NCBI GenBank assembly: GCA_024138025.1
Contig: JAMXBD010000236.1
Coordinates: 62,001 to 126,000, forward strand
Reading direction: 5' to 3'
DNA: 64,000 bases
Source of the DNA: Combretum micranthum
Lineage: Eukaryota > Streptophyta > Magnoliopsida > Myrtales > Combretaceae
Part shown: one piece after another, positions 47,097 through 59,901 of the stretch
Layout: each line of letters opens with the position of its first letter
How positions within the stretch are numbered: position 1 is the stretch's first letter
Notes under the pieces: model-generated
Databases searched by the model: none
What the model saw: only the letters and a program-made list of their open reading frames with translations
Told to the model about the DNA's origin: nothing
Made by a program: the position numbers and the translations under genes

Positions 47097-48415
47097 ATGT
47101 CAAGTAGTAGCTTTGATTTTAACTTCGAAGAGGTAGCTTATGAGATAGTTGAAGAATTGTTCTTGTCATTGAGTAGCACAAGAACATAGCTTATTAACTC
47201 TTTATATCAAATGCTTCCAAAGTTAAGTGAGAGTTTTTCCACAACAGGACGAAAGAGAAGATATATAGGCAGAGGTCGTATTGAAGGTCAAAACCGTTTG
47301 TATAATGACTACATCTCAGATAATCCACTATATATGGATGAGCAATTTCGACAAAGATTTTGTATGAGGAAAGCTATATTTCATCATATCATGCAATCAT
47401 TACAGGTTTATTCCTCTTATTTCAAACAAACAAGAGATGTTCTTGGTAGACTTAGCACTTCGCCTTTGCAAAAGTGCACCGTAGCTATTCGGATGTTAAC
47501 ATATAGAGTAACAGGTGACGCGTTGGATGAATATTTGTGTATGGCTGAAAGTACAATAGTGGAGTGTGTCAAGCATTTTGTTAAATGTGTCATTGTTTGT
47601 TTTGGTGATGAATATCTATACAGGCCTAATTCTGTTGATATTCAATGTTTACTAGTTGTTGTTGAGCAACGTAGGTTTCCTAGTATGTTGCGGAGTATTG
47701 ATCGTATGCATTAGGAGTTAAAGAACTATCCAGTTGCATGGCATGGTATGTACACTCGAGGTGATCATGGTTGTCTAACAATCATGCTTGAAGTCGTTGC
47801 TTCATATGATACATGGATATGGCATGCATTTTTCAGTGTTAGGATCAAACAATGTTAAACGCGGTAGAGCGCTCTCCTTTTGATGACGTTTTAAAGAGAA
47901 GGCTCCTCCAATCAACTATACCATTAATGGTAGAAATTACATTACGAGATACTATCTTACAGATGGATATATCCAGAATGGTCAATATTTGTGAAATATA
48001 TTCCATACCTGTATGGTCCAAAGGAGCAATTTTTATGAGGCACCAGCAAAGATGTAAAAGATGTTGAACGAACTTTTAGAATACTATAATCTGTTTTCAT
48101 ATAGTTCATGGGTCTTTACGTTTTTGGGATCAAAAGGTTATGGGACAAATAATGAGAGCATGTATAGTTTTACATAATATGATTGTTAAGGATAAACGAG
48201 ATGAATATAACTTCAGTTATTAAGTTCTAGATTATGAATTGGAAGGCACTGGTGATTCAAACCTCATATCTCTTGCAATTACATTGCAAATTATGCGACG
48301 TATATTGAAAATAATATTCAACTTCGTGATAGGGTGAGGCATGTCAGCTTAAAGCGACTTGATTGAACACGTATGGGAGCGATTTGGACTTTCTAATTAA
48401 TATTTGATGATTAGT
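47097..48415 (+). pseudogene. PIF/Harbinger DDE transposase
   Basis: The nuclease that cuts out and reinserts the element. The start MSSSSFDFNFEE is typical of plant members and better placed than upstream in-frame codons, because it follows the TATA box by ~90 bases. One TAG at 47187-47189 interrupts a frame otherwise open to 47714. RGRIEGQNRLYNDY, RMRKAIF-type and CLVVVEQRRFP regions follow. The DDE triad codons remain: D in SIDRMH (47700-47702), D in LTDG (47962-47964) and E in DVERTF (48066-48068). A Trp codon after RMH is TAG (47712-47714). Frameshifts lie near 47842, 47968 and later. Non-functional. Confidence 0.87.
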
Positions 48416-48889
48416 AGTTTCAAAGTATATGATCTAAATTGGTTTTTATTTTGTTTTTTTAAATGTTCATTATCTACTTAATCTATCACTGTATTTCTTT
48501 CTTGTTATATTGGTTCGAAGCTAAATGATTTTTCTTCTTTTTGTGTTTTGACTATTTAATATATTACTACATTCATTATTAAATTTAAATTAAATTAGTT
48601 ATGGTTTGAAATAATAATAAATTATATATTATTAATTAATAATGCATCTACAGGTATTTTCTATTTTTATTTAATTTATTCTTACATAATTTTATAGATT
48701 ATCATTTACATTAATATCACTTGAGAAAAAAAAAAGTATTATGTAAAAATGCATGAGGTCTACAAATTCTTAAAAAGTTATGAAAAACTTTGTTTGAAGA
48801 ACTCATGTATAAAGTGATGAGGTTCTTCGAAATGAGAGATTTTTCAGAATGATGTAACACTCTAAGAACTCTGTAAAGATTCTTAGGGT

Positions 48890-49655
48890 TGTTGATACTC
48901 TAATACTAAAATGCTGAATAATCTCTACAATATAATGATTAGTGAAAAATACTATATGTTTTAATGGAAGAAACGATTTTATTGGGAACTGTTTGTCAAA
49001 AATTACATTTTTAGAACGTATCCTAAAATGGTGCGTGAAAAACCACAACTTCCCAACTTCTCAAAATCGATCATTAAGATCCTTTGCTTAAGGTGACAGC
49101 AAGTGATATAACATCAATAAAGTATTAAAATAATACAAAATGTAAAATCACTATTAGTTTCTCGAATTCGGCAATGACTGCCTGTTGATCTGTTGGCTAT
49201 TATTTGCCCGACCTGAACATAATTTTATACTTTATGTTTTTTCATTGGCTCATGTTGTCATGGTTGATAAGAATTGCTTATATCACATTTTGCCGCCGCA
49301 TCGCAACAAATAGAGTCCAAAAACTGTTCAGCGTTGAAAGTTTAAGGTATTTTAACTTCTTAACAGACTTTATTTACCCGTAGTGATAACAATAAATAAG
49401 ATGCCCTTTCAGCACTGCGGAGGGGTAAAAGATATTTTATTAAATATTTGGATTTAACTTTTTGAGTTTAGTAGATTTAAGAATTGTATTTATTAAAATG
49501 GTTTTCGTACAATAAGATTAGAGTAGATCTAAGGTATTAATGTATCAATCATTTAACGGTTTTCTCAACATGATTTATATACTAAAATAGACTCATTTCG
49601 GTTGTCAATTGTCAACGCATGATCTAATAAATGATATTGAAAGTCAAGCTTTAAA
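48890..49655. other. AT-rich DNA without recognisable gene
   Basis: No coding region supported. A GC-rich patch at 49160-49330 is unidentified. Confidence 0.5.
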
Positions 49656-49663
49656 TACCTTAA

Positions 49664-50048
49664 TGTCACATTTGGTACATTGAAATAGTTTGGAATGAAA
49701 TAGATTGAATCTTCGGCATGGAATGGATTAAATAAGAGAATGACAGATCCATTCCTATGTTTAGATGTATTCACGGAATGGAATGGAATGATTTATATAT
49801 GATTTTTCGAAAATACCTTCATTATAAATGTAGATAACAAATACGAATAAGATAAAAATGTAATTAAAATAATAACCATTAATAAATAAAATGGAATCGC
49901 AACTTACCTTCAAATTCCTCCTAAAAGCGCAATCGTTGATTCCTAGAAATCGCAATTCCAACTTCTAACGCTTCCAAACATTGGGAAATGGAATAAAGGC
50001 CAAAATCAGGACTCCATCTCGGCTCATTCCTACATACCAAACATGCCA
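49664..50048. mobile_element. MITE with TAA target duplication
   Basis: A 385-bp element between two TAA copies (49661-49663 and 50049-50051). Ends TGTCACATTTGGTACATTG and, inverted, TGGCATGTTTGGTATGTAGG. GGAATGGAAT-like repeats lie inside. Size, TAA duplication and lack of coding capacity suggest a Tourist-like (PIF/Harbinger-related) MITE. Confidence 0.7.
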
Positions 50049-50199
50049 TAAGTTTCTTATCTTATTCCACTCTCTCTTAACCATCTTTTAAGTGTCACTC
50101 ATGTTACTCCTCCTTTCAAGCCACATTTATATAGCACACATGTGACTACCACACCCAAATCCATACACTTACAAGTACGACACCGTTCTTGAAATATAT

Positions 50200-52700
50200 T
50201 GTCATGCCTCAAAATGAAGATAAGGTGTATACAGCCTAGCCTTGACTAATATGTAAGCATTATATGCAAGGCTATGCGAAAATAAATCGTTTCTTGTGAT
50301 TGTTTGCTAACAAATTTTAACTTTGAAATCATATGATAAAATTTAGAAAACAATTGAGTAACAGTAGAAATTAAACTTTTACTAATTTTTTTTTTCAAAA
50401 GAAGCTACTCTTGTGAACAGATCATTACTCATATTTATATATTAGTACCAACTATGGGTACTTCAAAAATATAAAGAGTTTAATCTCTCAAAACATTAAA
50501 GTAAGTCTTGTATATTAAATTACAAATGAAAGGCTTCTAGATAAGCCTTTAACAAATACAAGTTTGAAAGGTAAAAACAAAGTCTTAACAAAATATAAAT
50601 TCTCGATATCCATGGGTTCTAGTTGTCCCACTCGTCAAGAAAATCCTCGAAATCCGTTTCGTATCCAATATAATCATAAGCATCATCATCAAAATCATTA
50701 TCACTTAAAAAGAAATAATAGTAAGCCAAAGCCCAATACAACAGTAACACAAGCCACACAAGATGAACACACATGCCTAATCTAAGGCAATGCAACAATC
50801 GATAAATTATCTCTTAAGTTTTTAAGTGTAACGAAACAACAATTGAGCACTTACACTCCAAACAATGGGCCTTTGGAAATCTAAGAGTCCTTAGTAGTAG
50901 CAACTGCTTAGAGGATTGATAAAAGTATCTCGATATTTATATCCCCTATATGGTAATCTAAAGTAATAGCTTCATCTAGGGTTTGCAGTTGTTACACATC
51001 TCTATCTATCTCAATTCCTAATATAATAAGGCTCAATCGATCCCATAAGTCATGAGCTCCACTATAGTACTTTTGGCCAATTTAGGTAAATATTATGCTG
51101 ATACCATTTGCCTTATTAGCTATCCACTGAGCCACATCGATATACCACGCATGGGTGGGAATAGCTTAAGCCCCTAACTATCATGCCGACATTGTTAAGT
51201 AAGGTTGTTGCTCCTTGGCTGAATTCAACAACCAAGCACAAATAACAAGCAATTATTAAGTCATATTAAGTATTAGTTCATTTATAATGACATCTTAGCA
51301 CACATCACACATGTTATCGCTTACTCGATTGAATCGAAGTATCTTGAAATAAATCAAAGGATAGGTATAATCAAATAGAAAGATATGTTACAAAGACATC
51401 ATTTCAAATAAGATCCAAAATGTCAACTTACTTATCTACTTATACTTAACTAATTATTTAGTTAAGTTAAAATATTATATAATGTAACATATCCTTAAAT
51501 GAAGACTTAATTGATTTTACTTAAGTAAGATCCTATACCAATACTCAATTTACTATTTATATATATTATTTTATTTATTATTCTTTTTTACTTTTTTTTT
51601 TTTTTATAAACAAGGTCAGGAGGTCTATCATGCCTATGATTAAGGCCACGAGACAAATCACGAGCAAGATAATGGCTGTGATGATGGTTGTGATTTATAA
51701 ATGTGCACCATCACGCTCGTGATTAAGGGTTTGATGTTTTGAAGAACTCATAAAAGAGATCACCCCCACTATCACAGTCGAGGAGATCACACTGGATCTA
51801 GCCAAAAATTCCCCTTGGAGAATAATGCCGTTCATCACGCTTGTGATGAACATGATATTGACTTAATGTTTTTTGCTTCAAAATTTTTAAAGTTTTTCAT
51901 CACTTAACTTGCTAATATGATCTATTAAACAACTGAAACATTTGCACATTAGCATAATAACATAATATCAAGCATTACTAAGTTTATATTCACACTAAGA
52001 TTATATTTATATTGCACATTCATATACATACTACATATACATTCACATAACATTAACTTTATAAAACAAAAACTCATCTTATATGTGTTTGAGTACTAAA
52101 CTATTGATTTTATCACTAAAGCTATATTTATCAAATAGCACAACACATTAATAACTATGTATTCCACTAGGGTTTAATATGTAAACTATATAAACTCATA
52201 TACTTTATAAAATACACATGATAAACTAGTACTTTTCTCCTTTAAGTTGTAGAAGCTTAATTAAGCCTAAACTTAACTTATTTCTTAGTTCTAAACTTCA
52301 AACTCACCTAATAACTCATTGAGATAGAGATTGGTTTTATGGAAGAAATCAGCAATTAAATGAATAGAGAAAGCATGTAACACTTTATCTAAATTAGTCT
52401 TGACTTGGGAATCGTAACCTTGATGAAATTTTGATGAATTTATGAAAGAAAAATTTGATGAAAATGGTGGGGTTTTCAGTTGAAAATGGCACGATACATT
52501 AGGATAATCTAAGGGATTATTATATGCAAATTTAGCAAGAAAATTATCTAAAAAGCAAACTTTGATTTTTTGGCACCATTTATAATTATCTAGTCTTCTT
52601 GTAATTATTAGTTGTGTGCATGTGCATGATAAAACAAAAGCCTTGGGCTTTTGGGCTTGTAATTGAACATTTAAGCTTATGCTTAAGTTTGCTTAATGAA
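50200..52700 (-). mobile_element. LTR-like sequence on minus strand
   Basis: It starts TGTCATGCCTCAAAATG, like the reverse of a plant gypsy LTR end. On the minus strand a TATA-like CATATAATAATCCC lies near 52535, followed by a long A/T/C leader and a splice donor ATTAG|GTGAGT near 52315. The phrase AGTAAGCC...AGCCCAATACA (50720-50745) recurs in the 42.7-kb block. The upper end was not found. Confidence 0.45.
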
Positions 52701-53930
52701 ACAAACTCATGATTTAAAATTTTTAAAATACAAGAAGATAAATTAGCATAATACTTTAGCTAATTTTTGAACTAAGAATTTATTTGTATAAAATGAATTA
52801 TGATGGAAATTCTTATGAATTTAGAAATTTGAAAATAAAATGAATAGATACACCAATTGAATTGAACGATTTAGTTATTAAATTTTTATTCTGAATTAAT
52901 TCTTTCTACAAATTTCATTATGTTTAACTACCTAATCATATACTATTATTCACATATTATACCATCAATACTATTCACAAACAAATTTCTATTTTAATTA
53001 GTAGCACTATATTGTTATCTACGTTGGGATATTTGGGCTATTTCACACAAAATGAAACAATTAATTCATGTTTATAATTTTATTTACACTATAATTATCT
53101 AATTCGAACCAAAGTTTGCTATACCACATTTCTTGCCATATTAATGTCGACCAATAAAAGCATGCAACATGTCGTCTATATAATATATAACATGTATAGA
53201 AAAATAATTATAAAATAAAAAAAATAACACATGACATTCATCTAAACAAAAATGTGATAATGAGTCTAGTATAGCAAATATTTATCCATCTAATGCGGAT
53301 CATTTAACTGCACTCTCTAATTTTAAGGCTTATTAACCGCATTGCAGATCAAAAAGAGTTAGAAAGATAAGTATTACCAAAGGGAAAAGTGGTATAAAAT
53401 GCATGTAATAATTTTTTTATTCTTTTATAAAAATTATATAATCATATATAGTTATTTTATTATTTAACTCGATGAATCATAATTGATTTCCTCGTGGATT
53501 CTTCCCGAAGAAAGGTGTTAACCGGTTTGCAGATTAAATCTTATCCCAAAACAAGTACTTTGAACAAAATTTTGAAAAGGGAAGAAACGTGTCCATCGTT
53601 TCTTACGTTCTGCGTTTATGGCCTAAATTAACCAACCAAATGCGATGAACGCAATATGGTATTTCTATTTTATTTTTATAGTCCAATATGTCTGCATCAA
53701 GAAAATTAACAATACAGAGACGAAATAGAAATTAAATGGAAATGTCCAAATTGAACACACGATCTTTAATTGATAACATCTTTATTTGTGAAACATCACA
53801 AAAATGGATGCATGTATTTGTTTGCTCTGCACGTGTAGGGTCCATCGCATTTTTTTTTTTAACCGACCAAGTTACTACTAGTGTCGCATATAATTTTCAT
53901 TTTCCATTGGTCCGACCAAGTTTCCATGAC
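52700..53930. other. AT-rich DNA without recognisable gene
   Basis: No coding region. The frame 53736-53939 is composed mainly of unique AT-rich sequence and resembles nothing known. Confidence 0.5.
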
Positions 53931-53937
53931 ATAATCT

Positions 53938-54300
53938 AGGAAAAATGCTAAATTTGATATTTGAACTTTGCAGAAAAATTTAATTTGATATCTGAATTTT
54001 AAAATGATCAATTTAATATCCAATCAAATTTTTCATAATTATTTTTATCAGCTTACTAACACCATTTCTTTTGTTTCTTGATATAAGAGAAGTAGCCTAT
54101 CAATATTAAATTGCGCTAGGAGCATTAATAAAAATTCAATCATATACTTTCTCTTCTATGTTGCAACTAAAGCAAATTGTATTAAGAATGTAAGAAAAAT
54201 AGCCACAAAAGGTTTAATTAGATATTAAATTAATCATTTCAAAATTGAGGTACTAAATTAGATTTTTATGCAAAATTGAGGTACCAAATTAAATATTTTC
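53938..54300. mobile_element. Foldback/MITE, GAACTTTGCA family
   Basis: The left arm (GCTAAATTTGATATTTGAAC...) and right arm (complement of TTGAGGTACCAAATTAAATA) are inverted copies of ~95 bases. Same family as 12436-12784. Confidence 0.7.
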
Positions 54301-54316
54301 ACCTATTAATATATGG

Positions 54317-54631
54317 TTAATGTCACAAATGATATCTGAAATTTGACAAAATATGCAATTAGACACCTTAAACTTTGAAATTAATAAATTTAGCATCTAA
54401 AATTTTTTTTGGTGCATTCGAGTAGTACCTTCGTCAAGTTCTTTCATATACTAAATCAATCAACTTAAAAGTTTTTCAAGTACTAAATTGATCAATTTTA
54501 AAATTCAAGTAAAATTAGTCGATTGGTTCGAGTACTATATTAATTGATTTTAAAGTTCAGATACCTAAGTACAGATTTTTCTAAAGTATTACATATTTTT
54601 CTAAAAATTAGGTACGATTTATAACATTATC
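54317..54631. mobile_element. Foldback/MITE, GATCAATTT family
   Basis: The left arm AATGTCACAAATGATATCTG mirrors the right end GGTACGATTTATAACATTA. Same family as 16811-17110. It abuts the previous element with a ~16-base gap. Confidence 0.65.
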
Positions 54632-55019
54632 CCTTATATATATAGTAGTTCGTCATGAATCTAGAGAATTTATAAGGATTTAAAAAGAAGATTATTTATG
54701 CTTCTCCGCACAATTTAAAAGTTTATAGAAACTTTATAATTAGTAATATGAATATTAATATTCTAATAAGGTTGAACTGATCAATTTCTTTCCCTCCTAA
54801 TATTAAAATAGTATGTGATAAAGAAAATAATAATAAAATTGGTCCGAACGGGACGTTGGACGAATACGTACATGGAAGTTAGTCCTTTCCGACATTCATT
54901 GCATATATCCAAACTTATATGTTGCAACCACGAGATGAGGGCGAACCAAAAAGGTCATGGACGTAATCTCCTGCATGTCATGAAATGGGTCCCCATTTCG
55001 GCCATTTGATTAAAAAATT

Positions 55020-55720
55020 TAAATAGAAATGGGTCCCAAGTGCCCAACACCCCATTGCATTAAAATGGAAAAAAAAAAAAAAAAACCCGTCAATTTTGAC
55101 TTCTCATCCGGTTTAATTTGCAAATTGGAATAATTCATGTGCAAGTGCACTGAATGCACTTACGTAAATTAATTATTTCCTTTTGAATATTTTTCAACTT
55201 TTAGGCAGATAAACGTGAAGAAAATAAATTGGTTACAATAAATGCGTGGTATTTTATTGCTCAGCTTTTTTTTTTTTTTTTGGGGTCATATTTTTTATTG
55301 CTTAGCTTTCTGGTTTCAATCTTACTGGATTTATTTCGGTTTTAAACTTTGCATTTATTCATATTAAATCTATATTATTATTTTCATATCTGGCATTGTG
55401 CTTTTATGGTCTATACTATGCAGATGATAACATATAATTTTGTAATACTAAAATATAGGAATAGTGGATTGGTTATTTAAATAGTAGATCGCGCAGTGAT
55501 GATTTTCTTTTATTTTATTTTCCTCATAACAACATTTTTCAATTAAAGCAAAACAAAAAATTACAAAGAGCCTTGAAATAAAAATCACATTTTTCATAAT
55601 CATTAACTTTTGCTATTTACTGACGAAAAGACAAATGGTTGAAACAGGCTATTTATATTTTTATTAAACCCATATATTATATGAGAAATAAGAAGAAAGA
55701 TAATCAATCTATTGTTCATC
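55020..55720. other. AT-rich DNA without recognisable gene
   Basis: Poly-A and poly-T runs (55068-55085, 55266-55280) and no supported coding region. Confidence 0.5.
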
Positions 55721-55725
55721 CCTCT

Positions 55726-55920
55726 TGTGATACCCCTCACATTGAAGGTAATGGAACTTTAATCATCGATGTATCTTTTGGTATAGTGGCTTGAAGTTGA
55801 TTAGAATTCGAAAGTTAAACGTGCTCAGTGAAGAACACTTCTAATAGGGGTGGCCTTAGGAGAAGTAGTTGGTACAAATGACAAAATCATGCGGCATTTA
55901 ACCAAAGTAGATAACACATT
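55726..55920 (+). mobile_element. Cassandra-like LTR remnant
   Basis: It starts TGTGATACCCCTCACATTG and contains a 5S-rRNA-like segment (55800-55872). Cassandra elements, small non-autonomous LTR retrotransposons of vascular plants, are defined by a 5S-derived segment in each LTR. The end near 55915 (GATAACACA) and target duplication are uncertain. No second LTR was seen, so it is a solo or broken LTR. Confidence 0.65.
55800..55872 (+). other. 5S rRNA-derived Pol III promoter segment
   Basis: ATTAGAATTCGAAAGTTAAACGTGCT closely follows the plant 5S stretch ATCAGAACTCCGAAGTTAAGCGTGCT (A box). Downstream AATAGGGGTGGCCTTAGGAGAAGT follows the 5S GGATGGGTGACCTCCTGGGAAGT (C box). The first ~45 bases of 5S rRNA are not recognisable, so this is not a working 5S gene. 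Confidence 0.75.
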
Positions 55921-55999
55921 GATCGGCAAAGTTTTAACTTGTTACAACTGTAAAAAATAATGCTTGTGTCACATAGGTTTTAGAGACATTTGCATAACC

Positions 56000-58900
56000 A
56001 CGTATTTTATTTAGTGACAATAATTAAGACAAATGTATATTTTTTTTATAAATTTTAAGAAACTGACTAAAATTATATGATTTTTGGGTTGAAGTTTTTT
56101 TATGAAGTGTAAAGTTTAATTTATTTTAAATTCTTATTTTTCAAATTTCTATTAAATCCTAAATTTAAAATTATATAAAAAAATAAGGATGGTTTTTTTT
56201 GGCCGCTCAATAAGGATGGGTCATGGCTACCTTGAATTCGAGATATTTTCCAATTATTTAGATTCGAGTCAAATCAACCTGAGCCAGGTTTGTCTCGATC
56301 CCACAATTTTAGGATCGGGACCTAGCAGCTCCTTGAACCTAGTCCATAACTGACATTGGCTGAACTAGTCTCGACTCCACAATTTTGAAACCGTGAGTAG
56401 TTGTTAGTTTGGGGTAATGTTTAGCCTTCTATAGTTTAACATTAGTTTCCATTAAGAGAAGCATGCATTGTCTTTTTTTCTTTTTTTCCCACTCAAATAT
56501 TAACTCCTTTTTTTTTCCCCAATTTCTATTTGAGTCATTATTGTGTTTTTCAAACCGTTATAAAAAAAATGGATTTTTCTTAAATTTATTAAGACTTTTC
56601 ATCCATACTTGAGGAGGTAAATTTATAATTGGTTTATAATAATTAATTTAATTAAAATATCAATAAATATATTTAACTAAGTTATATTAAATTTAATAAA
56701 TTACAAAAAAATTAGGAAAAAAATTATTTCTTAATTCTAGGCTGTTTAGTTGGATTCACTAGGTGAGGGGCAAGTGGACACCACTAAGAAAAGAGGGGGT
56801 CATGCAAACACCCTAAACTTGGCGGTTGGTCGCCCTAGACATGCATCTCAAGAGTCTAGGCTGGGCCAAGACCTAATTGAGGACTACCACTTATAGGTGG
56901 TGAGGAGGGCTCAACCCATGAACCCATTAGTTCATATAGTTCATACTTGTCTCATTTTCAAAAAAATAAATAACATTATTTTTAATTTATTTAAAATAAA
57001 ACTCCAAACTTCAAATATAAATTGGGCCTTAGAATATTCTATTCTTTAACCTATTTTCATTTAAAACTATTAAGAATGTGTAATTATTTATACACAAGCA
57101 CAAGCTTTTTCAAGTTATAATATATATATATATATATATATATGGGACTAGCATAATACTCTAAAAGAGTAGAGCTTACAAAAAAAAAAGGAAGTATGAC
57201 ATTATTTAGAAGTATAATTGCTCTCTTAGAGAGCTCTATATGACGTATGAGACATGTTTTTAAATTATATTTATTATGTGTTGGTATCAACAACAATAAA
57301 TAGATAATAATTTCTAATTACATGGAAATAGTCTAAACATTAAATTTTTTTTCAACTTTATATTTTCATTTTTTTTTTGTATTTACAATAAAAAATAATT
57401 TTTATTTTTTAATTTTTTTAGATAAGACCAGATGGACCTATTGGATCCACAAGTCTAGTTAGTAGACCTAGTTACGGCTCGTGAACCACGGCGAGTCTAA
57501 TAGCTAGATCAAACTAGACCTATTGGGATGGAGTCCAGTAGTAGATTGCAATGTAGCCGGATCGGGTCGGGTTGAAGATGTCTAGGTCACCCATTTTCTT
57601 GGATAACTAGCTAAATTTCATTATAATATGTTAGCTTGTGACCCCCATTAAGGAAGTGGGTGTCTGCCCTCTATTATTTAGTGGTAAAAGATCACCTAGA
57701 TAATGGTTGGCTGTGCACCACCCTCATAATTATAAAGTAAGAAAAGAAGATAAAATATGAAAACCCCATCAAATTGTAATTAGGTCGTGTTGTCCAATTG
57801 TGACTCGACAGCAAAAGATTTTCTTTTTTTTTTTTTTAATTTTCTGTGGCTTGTGGATTTGATCCCACCACACTTGAAATTTTGTAGGATCGATATTTTT
57901 CCATGATTGTGAAAATATATATGTATATATATGCATTTTAATAATTCTCGAGTGCTCCCACCATGCGTGATATTTCTTTTCATTTTAAATGATCGCAGAT
58001 CCGCGGCTATTTTCTCCATTCCAAAGTGGAAAAATCAAATATGGATGGCAACCTAGCGAAAGGGAAGACAAAATTAGTGTAACAATTGCCACCATCTAAT
58101 GAAAAAGAAGATAAAATATGGACCACGAGGACACCAAGCTGTTAGAAATAATGATAAAGAAAGCTTTGATATGTGAATTTGCATTGCGTTAACATTCAGC
58201 GCATGATACAATGCATGAGTGGACTGTGGAGAAACATTTCACATTGCCAATAAACTGCCAGTCTCCCACCATCCACCTTCCCTCACTCTCTCTCTACATT
58301 GACCGCTGCCTCAACCATCTTATTAACATCCACACCGACTCTTTTAATTTATGAAAAATATATTATTTTGTTAACTTCTTCACAAACCTTTGCTGTAGAT
58401 TATTGCAACGTTTAAATTTATATATGCTTATAATCAGATCATAGAAATATTTAAATATTAACTTATATAATTATTTCATTAGTTAAATGATAAAATGGAA
58501 GATTCTATCAATAGAACATGGAAGTTTTAGAAGGGTTTATTTATTTTATTATATTTGATCCTTTTGATATCATATGTCAAAAAATAGATATCGAAGAAAA
58601 AAAATGAAAGTTTTATTTATAAATTGACCAAATAGATATGATACAAATATGATACATATTAGTTATAGATATAAATTAGATATAAATATAGATATGATAC
58701 AAAAAGAAAAAAAGAAAATCTGACAATCCAAACAGATCCAAAATTGTAATATGTAGTAATAATCGGATAAGGAAAAAAAATTTATATTGACTATTACTTT
58801 TAGAAAACTTATTAAATGTTGAAATTCAGAACTTTTTACGTATATTTTCTGAATACTGCAAAGTAAATATTTGAAAAAAAAAATGAATAATTTATTTTTT

Positions 58901-59635
58901 TAATTTGGTTTCCTAATAATCGATATTTTCTGTGGTGTATTATTTTCACGAGGTTGACTTAGAATGGACGAAAAGCCCACGCAAAGAAGAGACAAAAGTT
59001 TACTTTGAATGTAATTCATTAATTTGATTTGGGTCGACTACGGATTTCAACTAATAATAATCCGTCCAGCTGTTGCTCTCTTGGGCGACTCGTTTCCAAC
59101 TGTTCCATTTGTTCTAGGGCGCTAGATCTTCGCCTAGGTCACATTTATTTAATTCCAACTTATCTAAATTTACGTGTTAAAACTTAAAAATTGCTTGCTT
59201 TTGTCTTTACATTGAGGGGACTTATCTAAATTACCTTTGTAAAGTTGACGAGTTTATTTATTATTCCAATTCATATACATACATACATTCATATATATAT
59301 ATAAATATAATAGAGCTTAATTATTCTTCGGAATTTTAAGGGCTTTTAATTTTAGAAAATTGAAGGACTTATCAGTACAATTTTTATTGTAGAATTTTAC
59401 AATTTGAAACGAGTTTACACATAAAAGATATTATGTTTTTAACGAAGTTTATCAATTTCATCTATTTGAGTGAAATATTTTAAAATATGAAATATACAAC
59501 CATACTTCTATAAATCATGATTATTGCAGTATTAATCTTTCTTATCATATTCTAATTTTGTTTTCACTCTTTGTCTTTCCTTCTCCTCCTCCTTATTTGA
59601 CATTTATAGCTTTCATTTAACTTCAATTTTATTAC
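56000..59635. other. AT-rich DNA with unidentified GC-richer repeat patches
   Basis: No gene supported. Patches at 56190-56410, 56750-56940 and 57420-57600 are less AT-rich and repeat-like (for example TCGATCCCACAATTTTAGGATCGGGACC, a near hairpin at 56298-56325). The first contains two similar CTCGAYYCCACAATTTT phrases. (TA)n lies at 57117-57143. A MITE-like segment lies at 58540-58745. Confidence 0.45.
58540..58745. mobile_element. MITE remnant, AAACAGA family
   Basis: The right end ATCTGACAATCCAAACAGAT is near identical to the end at 41405. ATTGACCAAATAGATATGATAC modules are shared with other copies. The left end is unclear. Confidence 0.45.
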
Positions 59636-59645
59636 AGTAAAATTT

Positions 59646-59790
59646 GGATTAATTTCATTGACAATGCTTGAACTTTTCTCGATACAACAGTTTTATATCT
59701 AAAAAATTTCGATCCACAAAAATACCTAAACTTTTTTAAGTCCTTTTGATTGAAATCCAATGGAAGTCTAGCCATATGTTGATGTGATGA
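59646..59790 (+). repeat. Left terminal inverted repeat
   Basis: Mirrors 60890-61026: shared blocks include TGAACTTTTCTCGATA versus TGAATTTTCTTGATA, ACAAAAATACCTAAAC versus ACAAAATTTCCTAAAC, and AGTCTAGCCATATG in both. Confidence 0.85.
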
Positions 59791-59857
59791 GAACACACAT
59801 AAAAATTAATTTTTAATTTCCACGCCAGCATAGTTTTAATTTATATCCCACCCCCTC

Positions 59858-59860
<3 letters not shown>

Positions 59861-59898
<38 letters not shown>
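59861..59898. repeat. (CT)n microsatellite
   Basis: Nineteen CT steps. It gives a spurious Arg-Glu tail in the overlapping minus-strand frame. Confidence 0.9.

Positions 59899-59899
<1 letters not shown>

Positions 59900-59901
<2 letters not shown>

Larger units (their letters stand above)
44993..48885 (+). mobile_element. Decayed PIF/Harbinger DNA transposon
   Basis: A ~3.9-kb element with the two genes typical of plant PIF/Harbinger, both on the plus strand: a Myb/SANT-like ORF1 and a DDE transposase. Both are broken. Possible ends: GTGCGTCTCAACAAAGC at 44993, with TTAGAGTG following, and CACTCTAAGAACTCTG at 48858-48873, whose outer part mirrors it imperfectly. The usual 3-bp TTA/TAA duplication could not be confirmed, so boundaries are approximate. 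Confidence 0.75.

Noticed and set aside
59841..59898. Arg-Glu repeat tail of the minus-strand frame in the Pack-MULE
   Set aside because: It is only the CT microsatellite read on the other strand.
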